Assembly: GCA_013813905.1 (NCBI GenBank)
Contig: JACCQX010000005.1
Span: 1-18,941 of the forward strand
Direction of reading: 5' to 3'
DNA: 18,941 nucleotides
Source: Chloroflexota bacterium
Lineage (GTDB): Bacteria; Chloroflexota; Limnocylindria; Limnocylindrales; CSP1-4
The notes beneath the pieces were generated by a model. It searched no databases, had not been told where the DNA came from, and saw only the letters and a list, made by a program, of their open reading frames with translations. Position 1 is the first letter of the stretch. Each line of letters begins with the position of its first letter. The position numbers and the translations under genes are program-made. Shown piece by piece: positions 7,320 through 13,482 of the stretch.

Positions 7320-8053
7320 CTTACGGCGGCTCGGAACGCCGGCGAGGCGGCCCCGATCGGCGCGCTCCGGACGTGCGCGTGAAGATCGTGCTGGTCGATC
7401 ACCATGCCCTCTTCCGCATGGGGATGCGCTACATCCTGGAGCGCGAGGCTGACTTCGACATCGTAGCGGAGGCCGAAGACCACCTCGGAGCATTCGCCGC
7501 CGCCCAGCAGACCACCCCCGACATCGTCCTGCTGGATCTTTCGCTGCCCGCGCCGGGCGGCATCGAGACGACGCAACGCATCAAGCGCGAGGTGCCGAGC
7601 GCCGGCATCATCGTCCTGGCCGTCTTGGAGGATGAGGATCAGCTCTTCGACGCGATCAAGGCCGGAGCGGCGGCCTTCGTCCTCAAGGACATCGGCCCCG
7701 ATGACCTGGTGACCATCATCCGCCGCGTCAACACCGGGGAGTACCTCATCAACGACACGGTCTTCGCTCGCCCCGAGGTGGCCAGCCGCGTCCTCCAGGA
7801 ATTTCGGGAGCTGTCGGTCTACGGCCAGGAAGCTGAGCCGATCTTCGCGCCACTCTCGCCACGGGAGGTGGAGATCTTGGACAACATCGCGCAGGGCAAG
7901 ACCAACAAGCACGTGGCCTATGCCCTGTCCATCAGCGAGCAGACCGTCAAGAATCACATGAGCTCCATCCTACGCAAGCTGTCTGTCAACGACCGGACCC
8001 AGGCGGTGGTCTACGCCATGAGACAGGGCTGGATCCGGATCTCGGAGGACTGA
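7316..8053 (+). CDS. LuxR/NarL-type response regulator with atypical receiver
   Basis: DNA-binding transcription regulator of 245 residues. The receiver domain spans about residues 22-140: VKIVLVDHHALFR, phosphoacceptor Asp74 in IVLLDLSLP, and the conserved Lys124 in FVLKDI. A LuxR-type helix-turn-helix follows at about 180-242 (LSPREVEILDNIAQGKTNKH, then SEQTVKNHMSSILRKL). Two normally conserved positions differ. The second residue of the acidic pair is His29 (VDHH, not VDDH), and the switch Thr/Ser is Ala102 (VLAV). Mg2+ binding and phosphorylation-driven switching are therefore doubtful. The first 21 residues are Arg/Gly-rich. The ATG overlaps the GT39 stop (ATGA), with GAGG 7 nt upstream as a fair ribosome site. 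No sensor kinase is adjacent. Targets are unknown; neighbouring envelope genes are an obvious guess only. Confidence 0.9.
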   Translation: MTYGGSERRRGGPDRRAPDVRVKIVLVDHHALFRMGMRYILEREADFDIVAEAEDHLGAFAAAQQTTPDIVLLDLSLPAPGGIETTQRIKREVPSAGIIVLAVLEDEDQLFDAIKAGAAAFVLKDIGPDDLVTIIRRVNTGEYLINDTVFARPEVASRVLQEFRELSVYGQEAEPIFAPLSPREVEILDNIAQGKTNKHVAYALSISEQTVKNHMSSILRKLSVNDRTQAVVYAMRQGWIRISED

Positions 8054-8084
8054 TGTCGGTTTTCGGCGACAGCAACCTCTGACC

Positions 8085-8468
8085 TTGGCCACTGGATCGT
8101 GGCGCCTGGCCGATCCGGCGCGCGGCGTGGTGGTCGCTTCCCGGGTGACGCTGGAGACCTCCTTCTGGGCTCGTTTCCGGGGCCTCATGGGCCGGCCATG
8201 GCTGCCCGACGGTGAGGGTCTTTACCTGGCCACGGCCAGCATCCACATGCTCTTCATGCGCTTCCGGATCGACGCTGTCTTCCTGGCACGAGCGGACGCG
8301 GAGGGCCTGCGCACGGTGGTCGCTCTGCGTCAGGGGCTGCCCGCGTGGCGGGGACTGGTGCTGCCCGTGCGCGGGGCTGCAGGCGTGGTGGAGTTGCCGG
8401 CCGGCACGCTGGCGGCGGCCGGCGTCAGTCCCGGCGACCGCCTTTGCCTGGAGCTCGCTGGCGCCTGA
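8085..8468 (+). CDS. DUF192 (UPF0127) family protein
   Basis: Small beta-rich protein of 127 residues. The DUF192 pattern is clear: ASRVTLETSFWARFRGLMGRPWL (split here by convention around residues 19-41), then SIHMLFMRFRIDAVFL (about 52-67), then RGAAGVVELPAGTLAAAGVSPGDRL near the end. The family's biochemical role is unknown; members occur beside secretion, pilus and envelope genes. No ATG is available. TTG at 8085 places the start right before the conserved core (WRLADPARGVVVA), 31 bp after the response-regulator stop. A GTG at 8127 would cut into the domain. No signal peptide is seen, although many relatives have one. The last 139 bp overlap, antisense, the 3' end of the convergent GT87-like gene. 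Confidence 0.8.
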   Translation: MATGSWRLADPARGVVVASRVTLETSFWARFRGLMGRPWLPDGEGLYLATASIHMLFMRFRIDAVFLARADAEGLRTVVALRQGLPAWRGLVLPVRGAAGVVELPAGTLAAAGVSPGDRLCLELAGA

Positions 8469-9586
8469 CGCTCACGCGCCAGCAGGGGCAGCACGGTGGC
8501 CGCCAATACGACCAGCGGCAGGAACGGCGGCGGCAGCCAGGTCAGCAGCGGGAGCGCCACGCCCCAGGGACGGCCACGTTCCGCCAGGAATGCGGCGGGG
8601 ACGATGAGGCTGGCCAGGTAGTGATCCCAGAGCAGCGGTGCCAGGAGCATCGTCGCGCCGATGGTCACGACGTAGCCCACCTCGCGATCACGCCGCAGCG
8701 AGAAGAGCATCGCGCCGAGGCCCACGGCATAACCCAGGTACAGGGCCAGGCTGGCGATGATGGGCGGTAGCCCCAGACGCAGCACCGTCGAGCCCAGGTC
8801 CAGGTTGTTGGGCACGCCCGTGACGTCGCTGACGTGTCCCAGCACGCGGAAGAAATCGCGGTACCCCTGCTCCCCGACGAGAGGGATGGTGGCGCCGATC
8901 AGGAGGAGGCCGGCGAGCAGGGTCCAGACCACCGGTCGCCACGCCCGGCGCAGCAGCATCCAGACGAGCACCAGGCCCATGGTCGGGCGGATGGACATGG
9001 AGACCGCCAGGGCCACGCCCCCGGCCGGTCGGTCGAGCCAGCGCCAGACCAGCACGGACAGGACCGCCACCAGCACGCTCACGTTGCCCAGATGGAGGTC
9101 GCTCACCGTGGCGGCACTGAAGGAAGCGGCCGCGAAGGTCGTCCAGCGAACCGTGGATGACACCGGCATCAACCGGCAGGCGATGGCCAGCAGCGCGATG
9201 CGCAGGCCGACCCAGACGATCATGCCCACGGGCAGCGAGAGGGCCGTGAACGGCAGCATCGCGACGGCCAGTGGCGGCGCGTACAGGTACAAGGTGTAGG
9301 GACCCGGGCGGAACGGTCCGGCCAGCGTCCAGGACTGATAGATGCTGTCGCCGCGGGCCAGCCGCAGCGCGGCCAGGTAGTACGCCTCGAAGTCATAGCC
9401 CCAGCCCTGGGCATCGATCAGGACCGCCATCGCGGAGACCATGAAGATCGCCCCCATCACGGCCAGCCAGACCGCGTGCGGCCGCGTCCACTCGCCGCGC
9501 GAGTGGGTGATGGGGCGCTCGCGAAGAGGAACCGTCCGGGTGAGGCTCGAGGCGGGGGTCGGCGCGCGCCGCGCCTTGATGCTCAT
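8330..9586 (-). CDS. GT87-like polytopic membrane glycosyltransferase (DUF2029 type)
   Basis: Integral membrane protein of 418 residues with roughly ten hydrophobic segments. GT87/DUF2029 features: GWGYDFEAYYLAALRLARG (about residues 61-79) with the candidate catalytic Asp, followed by YLYAPPLAVAMLPF, the mid-protein DLHLGNVSVLVAVLSVL, and AVSMSIRPTMGLVLVW, where relatives have a Lys/Arg-Pro turn. It should use a polyprenyl-phosphate sugar at the outer membrane face. The start is ATG at 9584-9586, preceded by TATCAT and 8 nt with no Shine-Dalgarno; the longer open frame runs through comF and is not credible. The last 45 or so residues are Ser/Pro/Ala/Arg-rich and are encoded opposite the DUF192 3' end. 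No stop is available earlier in this frame. It resembles the + strand gene at 917-1957 in type but not obviously in sequence. Confidence 0.78.
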   Translation of the reverse strand: MSIKARRAPTPASSLTRTVPLRERPITHSRGEWTRPHAVWLAVMGAIFMVSAMAVLIDAQGWGYDFEAYYLAALRLARGDSIYQSWTLAGPFRPGPYTLYLYAPPLAVAMLPFTALSLPVGMIVWVGLRIALLAIACRLMPVSSTVRWTTFAAASFSAATVSDLHLGNVSVLVAVLSVLVWRWLDRPAGGVALAVSMSIRPTMGLVLVWMLLRRAWRPVVWTLLAGLLLIGATIPLVGEQGYRDFFRVLGHVSDVTGVPNNLDLGSTVLRLGLPPIIASLALYLGYAVGLGAMLFSLRRDREVGYVVTIGATMLLAPLLWDHYLASLIVPAAFLAERGRPWGVALPLLTWLPPPFLPLVVLAATVLPLLARERQAPASSRQRRSPGLTPAAASVPAGNSTTPAAPRTGSTSPRHAGSP

Positions 9587-9590
9587 CGCG

Positions 9591-9641
9591 CCGGATGATA
9601 CGGCCCTGGTCCGCCGGCACCGGGTGATAAGGCCCTGGTCC
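9591..9641. repeat. 22-bp imperfect direct repeat over the GT87 promoter
   Basis: Copies at 9591-9612 and 9620-9641 match at 20 of 22 positions with a 29-bp period. The shared core is ggccctggtcc preceded by tgata and one variable base. Read on the minus strand, each copy is GGACCAGGGCC, a variable base, then TATCA, so the first copy supplies the -10-like TATCAT that sits 8 nt ahead of the GT87 ATG, and the second copy supplies TATCAC. It may be a duplicated promoter or a pair of regulator sites. The rest of the 194-bp gap to comF (9587-9780) is purine-rich, with GGGCAGG occurring twice, and shows no other structure I can name. Confidence 0.6.
9595..9600 (-). promoter_or_regulatory. Candidate -10 box (TATCAT) of the GT87-like gene
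   Basis: On the minus strand TATCAT is followed by ccggcgcg and then the ATG at 9586. The spacing equals that at the GT2 start (8 nt) and suggests transcription starts at or next to the ATG. It lies in the first copy of the 22-bp repeat. Activity is inferred. Confidence 0.4.
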
Positions 9642-9780
9642 CGGGGCTGCTGCCGGCCCGGCGAACGAGGCTCGGTGCGAAAGCCGGTAGAGGGCAGGCC
9701 AGGCGCGCGGAGAGGACAGGCGAAGTCCGCGCGAAGGGCAGGGAGAGAGCGGGTCAAGCCCCGGCGCCCACCATGGCCGC

Positions 9781-10434
9781 GTGCGCGCCTTCTTCGACCT
9801 GCTCCTGCCGCCGCGCTGTCCCGGCTGCCATCAAGAAGGTGAGATCCTCTGTGGCGGCTGCCGCGGCCTCCTGGAGCGGCGGCTGGGTGAACCTCCCGGC
9901 GTGCCCATCGGCTTGGCCACCGCGCTGCCGCGCGGGCTCGTGCAGCTCGAGTGGTGCGCAGCGTTCTCCGGCCCGGCACGCGCCGCGCTGCACGCCCTGA
10001 AGTACGACGGAGAACGCCGTCTGGCGGAGCCGCTGGGCGTTCTGCTGGCCCGACGCTGGGGGCGGGTCGGTGTTGGTGGTGACACCCTGGTGCCGGTGCC
10101 CATCCACCCTGAACGCCGGCGCGAACGCGGCTTCGACCAGGCGGAAGTGCTTGCTCGGGTCGCGGGCCGGCATCTCCGGCTGCCGGTGGCGCCGGTCCTG
10201 ATGCGCACTCAGCGCACCGTGGCGCAGCACTCGCTCGGTCGTGCGGAGCGCGCACACAACGTCGCAGGTGCCTTTGCCGTGCGAGCCGGCATGACCGGGC
10301 ATGTGAGCGGTCGTTGGCTGGTGTTGGTCGATGACGTGGCCACCACGGGAGCCACTCTCAGCGGCTGTGCTGCTGCCCTGCATGCCGCCGGAGCCCTCGC
10401 GGTGAGCGCCATCACCGTGGCCCGAGAGCGCTGA
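9781..10434 (+). CDS. comF: ComF family phosphoribosyltransferase-like protein
   Basis: ComF-type protein of 217 residues, in the normal length range. The N-terminal zinc ribbon has Cys13, Cys16, Cys24 and Cys27 (PRCPGC, then ILCGGC). The middle has HALKYDGERRLAEPLG (71-86), PVPIHPERRRERGFDQAEVLAR (split around 105-126) and RTVAQHSLGRAERAHNV (145-161). The PRPP-binding loop is VLVDDVATTGATL (181-193). In naturally transformable bacteria ComF acts in the cytoplasm with ComFA and DprA during uptake of single-stranded DNA; in others its job is unclear. The start is GTG at 9781. The nearby ATG at 9773 is out of frame, and no strong ribosome site is visible. It faces away from the GT87-like gene and lies 69 bp ahead of hpf. 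No other competence gene is in the window. Confidence 0.9.
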   Translation: MRAFFDLLLPPRCPGCHQEGEILCGGCRGLLERRLGEPPGVPIGLATALPRGLVQLEWCAAFSGPARAALHALKYDGERRLAEPLGVLLARRWGRVGVGGDTLVPVPIHPERRRERGFDQAEVLARVAGRHLRLPVAPVLMRTQRTVAQHSLGRAERAHNVAGAFAVRAGMTGHVSGRWLVLVDDVATTGATLSGCAAALHAAGALAVSAITVARER

Positions 10435-10491
10435 GGCAGCCATCGGCCGGAGCCGTGTACCGTCGCATCCAGCAACCTGGGATCCGCCGCC

Positions 10492-10498
10492 GGGAGGT
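10492..10498 (+). promoter_or_regulatory. Shine-Dalgarno site for hpf
   Basis: GGGAGGT lies 5-6 nt before the GTG at 10504 and fixes the hpf start. A TACCGT hexamer at 10458-10463 could be a -10 box, giving a leader of about 33 nt, unlike the apparently leaderless genes elsewhere in the window. Confidence 0.6.
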
Positions 10499-10503
10499 CG
10501 AGT

Positions 10504-11091
10504 GTGCGAACCATCGTCAGGGGCAAGAACCTGGACGTGTCCGATAGGGACCGGAGATACGTCGAACGCAAGATGCAGCGCCTGGAGCGCATGCTGGACG
10601 ATCGGAGCGAGGCTCTGGTCGTCCTCTCCATGGAGGCCCACAAGAGCGACGGCGACTCGTTCATCGTGGATGTCTCACTGGTGGTCGACGGGCGGCCCAT
10701 CCACGGCACGGCCACGGGCGCCTCACACCACGCCGCGATGGACATGGTGGTCGACAAGCTCGAACGGCAGGCGGTCGACCAGCGCGAGCGGCCTCGGCTC
10801 CGCAGCCGCCCAGCCGAGGAGAAGGAGATCCTGCGCTCCCTGGCCGATGGCACCGCGGACACCGACGCTTCCAGCCCGCGCATCGTCAAGCTCAAGCGCT
10901 TCGCGATGGAGCCCATGTTCGAGGAGGACGCCGTGACGCGGATGGAGGATCTGGGCCACAGCTTCTTCGTCTTCGTCAACGCCGAGAACGAGAAGCTTGG
11001 TGTCCTCTACCGTCGCCGCGACGGCGACTACGGCCTCATCGAACCTGATCTCGGTGAGTCCGGGCAGTCAGCGTCCGGCCGGAGCCGATAG
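10504..11091 (+). CDS. hpf: Ribosome hibernation-promoting factor, long form
   Basis: Protein of 195 residues with both domains of long HPF. The N-terminal S30AE/YfiA domain covers about residues 1-100: IVRGKNLDVSDRDRRYVERKM, split by convention, then EAHKSDGDSFIVDVSLVVDG and a HAAMDMVVDKLERQ helix at 76-89. A charged linker follows. The C-terminal dimerisation domain covers 126-182 (RIVKLKRFAMEPMFEEDAV, then FFVFVNAENEKLGVLYRRRD and DGDYGLIEPD). In stationary phase or stress it binds the 30S decoding region and pairs ribosomes into inactive 100S dimers. The GTG start has a good Shine-Dalgarno (GGAGG at 10493-10497). Its 3' end overlaps the likely start of the endonuclease IV gene, suggesting co-expression of two stress-related functions. 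Confidence 0.95.
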   Translation: MRTIVRGKNLDVSDRDRRYVERKMQRLERMLDDRSEALVVLSMEAHKSDGDSFIVDVSLVVDGRPIHGTATGASHHAAMDMVVDKLERQAVDQRERPRLRSRPAEEKEILRSLADGTADTDASSPRIVKLKRFAMEPMFEEDAVTRMEDLGHSFFVFVNAENEKLGVLYRRRDGDYGLIEPDLGESGQSASGRSR

Positions 11092-12133
11092 ATCCCTGAA
11101 GTCCAAGCCACCCGCCGTCCGGCGAGCCCGCCGCGATCTTCCCGCCCGGCGCCTGGCAGCTCTGGGCGGTCGGCGCATCGGACCGCATCTGCCGATCTCC
11201 GGCGGCCTGCTCAAGGCCGCGGAGCGGGCACGAGAGATCGGTGCCACTGCCATCCAGGTCTTCGCTGATAATCCCACCGCGTGGCGCCGCCGGCCCGAGC
11301 CACCGACCGGCATCGACCGGTTCCGTACGCGTCTGGCCGAGCTGGACATCGGCCCCCTCGCCATCCACGCCTCCTATCTGATCAACTTGTGCGGCACTGA
11401 CGAGGAGTCCTGGCGCCGATCGGTGGCCAGCCTCATCGCCGAGATGCGCATGGCGGTCCACTACGGCGCCCGTTTCGTCAACGTCCATATCGGCTCACAC
11501 AAGGGACTGGGACGCGACGAGGGCATCGCCAGGCTGGCGGCCGGCTTGCTGGAGGTGCACCGCGGGATCGGTGACTCGCCCGAGCTGCCGCTGCTGGTAC
11601 TGGAGAACTCGGCCGGCATGGGCGACGGCGTGGGCAGCAGCCTGGAGGATCTGGTCGACATCCTGGAGGCGGCCTCGACGGCCGGTCTGGATACCGAGCG
11701 ACTCGGGTTCTGCCTGGATACCGCGCACCTCTGGGGAGCCGGCTATGCGCTGGACGATCCCGACGCCCTCGATCGGCTGCTGGCGCGCTTCGATGCCGAG
11801 TTGGAACCGCGCTACCTGCGCATGCTCCACCTCAACGACTCGCGCGCGGCGTGCGGCTCACAGCGCGATCGCCATGAGCACATCGCCGCGGGAGGCATCG
11901 GCGAAGGGGGCATGAGGGCCCTGCTCACGCATCCACGCCTGGTCGACGTGCCGGCCTATCTCGAGACGCCGGGCATGGATCTGGGCTACGACCGGGTGAA
12001 CATGGATCGAGTGCGGCGCGTCATCGCCGGGCGGGACCTGCCACGCCTGCCAGCGCGCGCCTTCGCCGCCCGCAGCGCTCGACCGGCGCGAGCTCGACGC
12101 ACGGTCCCGGTCGGCGGGTGCGCTGCCGACTGA
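11054..12133 (+). CDS. nfo: Endonuclease IV (AP endonuclease)
   Basis: Zn-dependent TIM-barrel enzyme that cuts DNA 5' of abasic sites in base excision repair. With the GTG at 11054 it has 359 residues, longer than the roughly 280-residue family norm. The core starts at RIGPHLPISGGLLKA (residue 41). All nine metal ligands of the family can be placed: His105 (AIHASYL), His145 (VNVHIGSHKG), Glu184 (VLENSAG), Asp222 and His225 (CLDTAHLWGAG), His259 (MLHLNDS), Asp272 and His274 (RDRHEH) and Glu304 (YLETPGMD). The start is uncertain. No ATG, GTG or TTG lies between 11057 and the core, so the gene overlaps hpf by 38 bp (GTG 11054) or 95 bp (TTG 10997). The N-terminal 40 and C-terminal 30 or so residues are Arg-rich extensions. 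Confidence 0.92.
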   Translation: MSPGSQRPAGADRSLKSKPPAVRRARRDLPARRLAALGGRRIGPHLPISGGLLKAAERAREIGATAIQVFADNPTAWRRRPEPPTGIDRFRTRLAELDIGPLAIHASYLINLCGTDEESWRRSVASLIAEMRMAVHYGARFVNVHIGSHKGLGRDEGIARLAAGLLEVHRGIGDSPELPLLVLENSAGMGDGVGSSLEDLVDILEAASTAGLDTERLGFCLDTAHLWGAGYALDDPDALDRLLARFDAELEPRYLRMLHLNDSRAACGSQRDRHEHIAAGGIGEGGMRALLTHPRLVDVPAYLETPGMDLGYDRVNMDRVRRVIAGRDLPRLPARAFAARSARPARARRTVPVGGCAAD

Positions 12134-12237
12134 TCGCCTGTGCGGCCGAAGATGCTCATGGCACGGACCTTCGCCGTGACCCGCAGGCGCGCATCGGTGC
12201 CGCCCGCGACGGCCCGACCGAGTCCCGGGAGCCCCAT

Positions 12238-12406
12238 GAGCGTCCAGACAGGGCGAGCCTTCAACGAGTGGCTGCGCACGCAGCTCAAGGTCAAGAAGAT
12301 GTCCCAGCGCCAGCTCTACCTCGCTCTGCGCATGCGTCGGCTTTCACTGGGCCCCAGCGATCCGGTCCTGCGTGCCGTCTCCAGCGAGCCGCCCAAGCGC
12401 AACTAG
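12238..12406 (+). CDS. Small ORF with truncated XRE-like helix-turn-helix start
   Basis: ORF of 55 residues from ATG 12238 (an in-frame GTG at 12140 would give 88). The segment FNEWLRTQLKVKKMSQRQL looks like the first two helices of a Cro/C1-type domain, but the recognition helix does not follow in this frame or, by eye, in the other two. GGGAG lies 4 nt before the ATG. Its TAG stop (12404-12406) overlaps the stop of the convergent flippase-like gene within CTAG. It may be a short real gene, or the decayed start of a lost regulator. Between the nfo stop and this ATG (12134-12237) I see nothing else. Confidence 0.35.
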
Positions 12407-13482
12407 CCCGGCCGCGGCCGGCCGCCACGCGTCTTGGACGAAAGCAGGTAGACGATGCTGCCGATGATGATGATGGACACCACGCTGATGGCGCGATCCA
12501 CCAGGGCGATGGCGCCGGCCTGCTCCAGGGTCGCACCGTAGATGGCGGTCAGGACGGTGGCTATACCAGCCTCGACTATGCCCAACCCCGCCGGCGTGAA
12601 CGGGATGGCTGTCAGCAGTGAGGCGATGAGCGCCACGAAGAAGGCGCCGCTGATGCCCAACGGGAACTCGAAGCCGAGCGCCAGCACCACCAGGTAGAGG
12701 CGCATCGCCTCGGTGGCCCAGATGAGCACGGTGACGATGGCCAGCGGCGGGATGCGCCTGCGATCGATGGAGAAGACGCCCTCCTCGAAGCGGTCGTAGA
12801 ACTCCACCACGCGCCCGGGCAGCGGCAATCGATCCATCAGCCGGCGACCGAAGTTGCGGATGACGAACAGCCCCACGGCCAGCAACCCGATGAAGACGAG
12901 ACCCACGCCGAAGACCAGGACGACTTCCCTGGACAGGCCGTCGCGGAAACTCCAGAGGCCGGCCGCGAGGCCCAACAGCACGATGGTGAAGAGGTCGAAG
13001 ACCCGTTCTATGAAGACCGTGCCGAACGTGCGGCTGAGCGAGACGGCGAAGTTGAGGCGCAGCAGGTAAGCGCGGTAGACATCGCCCAGCTTGGCCGGTA
13101 CCAGGCAGTTCACCAGCCAGCCGATGAAGATGATCTCCGTCGAGTCCCGCAGCGAGACGCGCATCCCCGCCCCGCGCAACAGGAGCGCCCAGCGGTACCC
13201 GCGGAGCGGGAACCCCAGGTAGTAGATCCCGAACGCAGCCACCAGCAGCAGCGGATCCGCGCGGGTGATGGAGCCCACCAGCTCGTCGAGGTCGATATTC
13301 CCGACGGTCAAGGCGATGAGCGCGATGAGGATGAGCGGCAGGACGATGGAGATGATCGTCCGCGGGTCACGCAGCCTCTGCGAGAGCGGCGTCGGCGCCT
13401 CGGCGCCTTCTTCGTTGACCAGCGGATAGTCGATGACCGGTTCTTCCGCGCCATCGGACGGCTCGGCCGGCGGCCGAGTCAT
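12403..13482 (-). CDS. LPG-synthase-TM / UPF0104 family membrane protein (flippase-like)
   Basis: Integral membrane protein of 359 residues with about eight transmembrane segments after a 38-residue acidic N-terminal tail. Family marks: FPLRGYRWALLLRGAG (about 90-105), LVNCLVPAKLGDVYRAYLLRL (split around 120-140) and the conserved PFTPAGLGIVEAGIATVLT region near the C-terminus. The family is the membrane half of MprF-type lysyl-phosphatidylglycerol synthase/flippase and also occurs alone, often in glycolipid or polysaccharide contexts, where it is thought to move lipids. No catalytic LPG synthase domain is attached here. ATG at 13480-13482 overlaps the PHP gene stop as ATGA, so translation is probably coupled. 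Last gene of the long minus-strand array. The lipid handled is unknown. Confidence 0.85.
   Translation of the reverse strand: MTRPPAEPSDGAEEPVIDYPLVNEEGAEAPTPLSQRLRDPRTIISIVLPLILIALIALTVGNIDLDELVGSITRADPLLLVAAFGIYYLGFPLRGYRWALLLRGAGMRVSLRDSTEIIFIGWLVNCLVPAKLGDVYRAYLLRLNFAVSLSRTFGTVFIERVFDLFTIVLLGLAAGLWSFRDGLSREVVLVFGVGLVFIGLLAVGLFVIRNFGRRLMDRLPLPGRVVEFYDRFEEGVFSIDRRRIPPLAIVTVLIWATEAMRLYLVVLALGFEFPLGISGAFFVALIASLLTAIPFTPAGLGIVEAGIATVLTAIYGATLEQAGAIALVDRAISVVSIIIIGSIVYLLSSKTRGGRPRPG
12408..12421. terminator. 14-bp perfect GC palindrome at the convergent stop codons
   Basis: CCGGCCGCGGCCGG begins 2 bp after the CTAG that holds both convergent stops. It could fold into a short hairpin, but there is no T-tract on either strand and almost no loop. 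A terminator role is a weak guess, and it also encodes the last codons of the flippase-like gene. Confidence 0.2.

Noticed and set aside
8053..8082. Nine-codon ORF starting with ATG that overlaps the response-regulator stop (TGATG).
   Set aside because: Too short to support. It is out of frame with the DUF192 gene and I see no ribosome site that singles it out, though it could in principle aid coupling.
9754..10641. Long open frame antisense to comF and hpf on the minus strand.
   Set aside because: Translation is low-complexity with no family features, while both sense genes have clear conserved domains. It is an effect of high GC.
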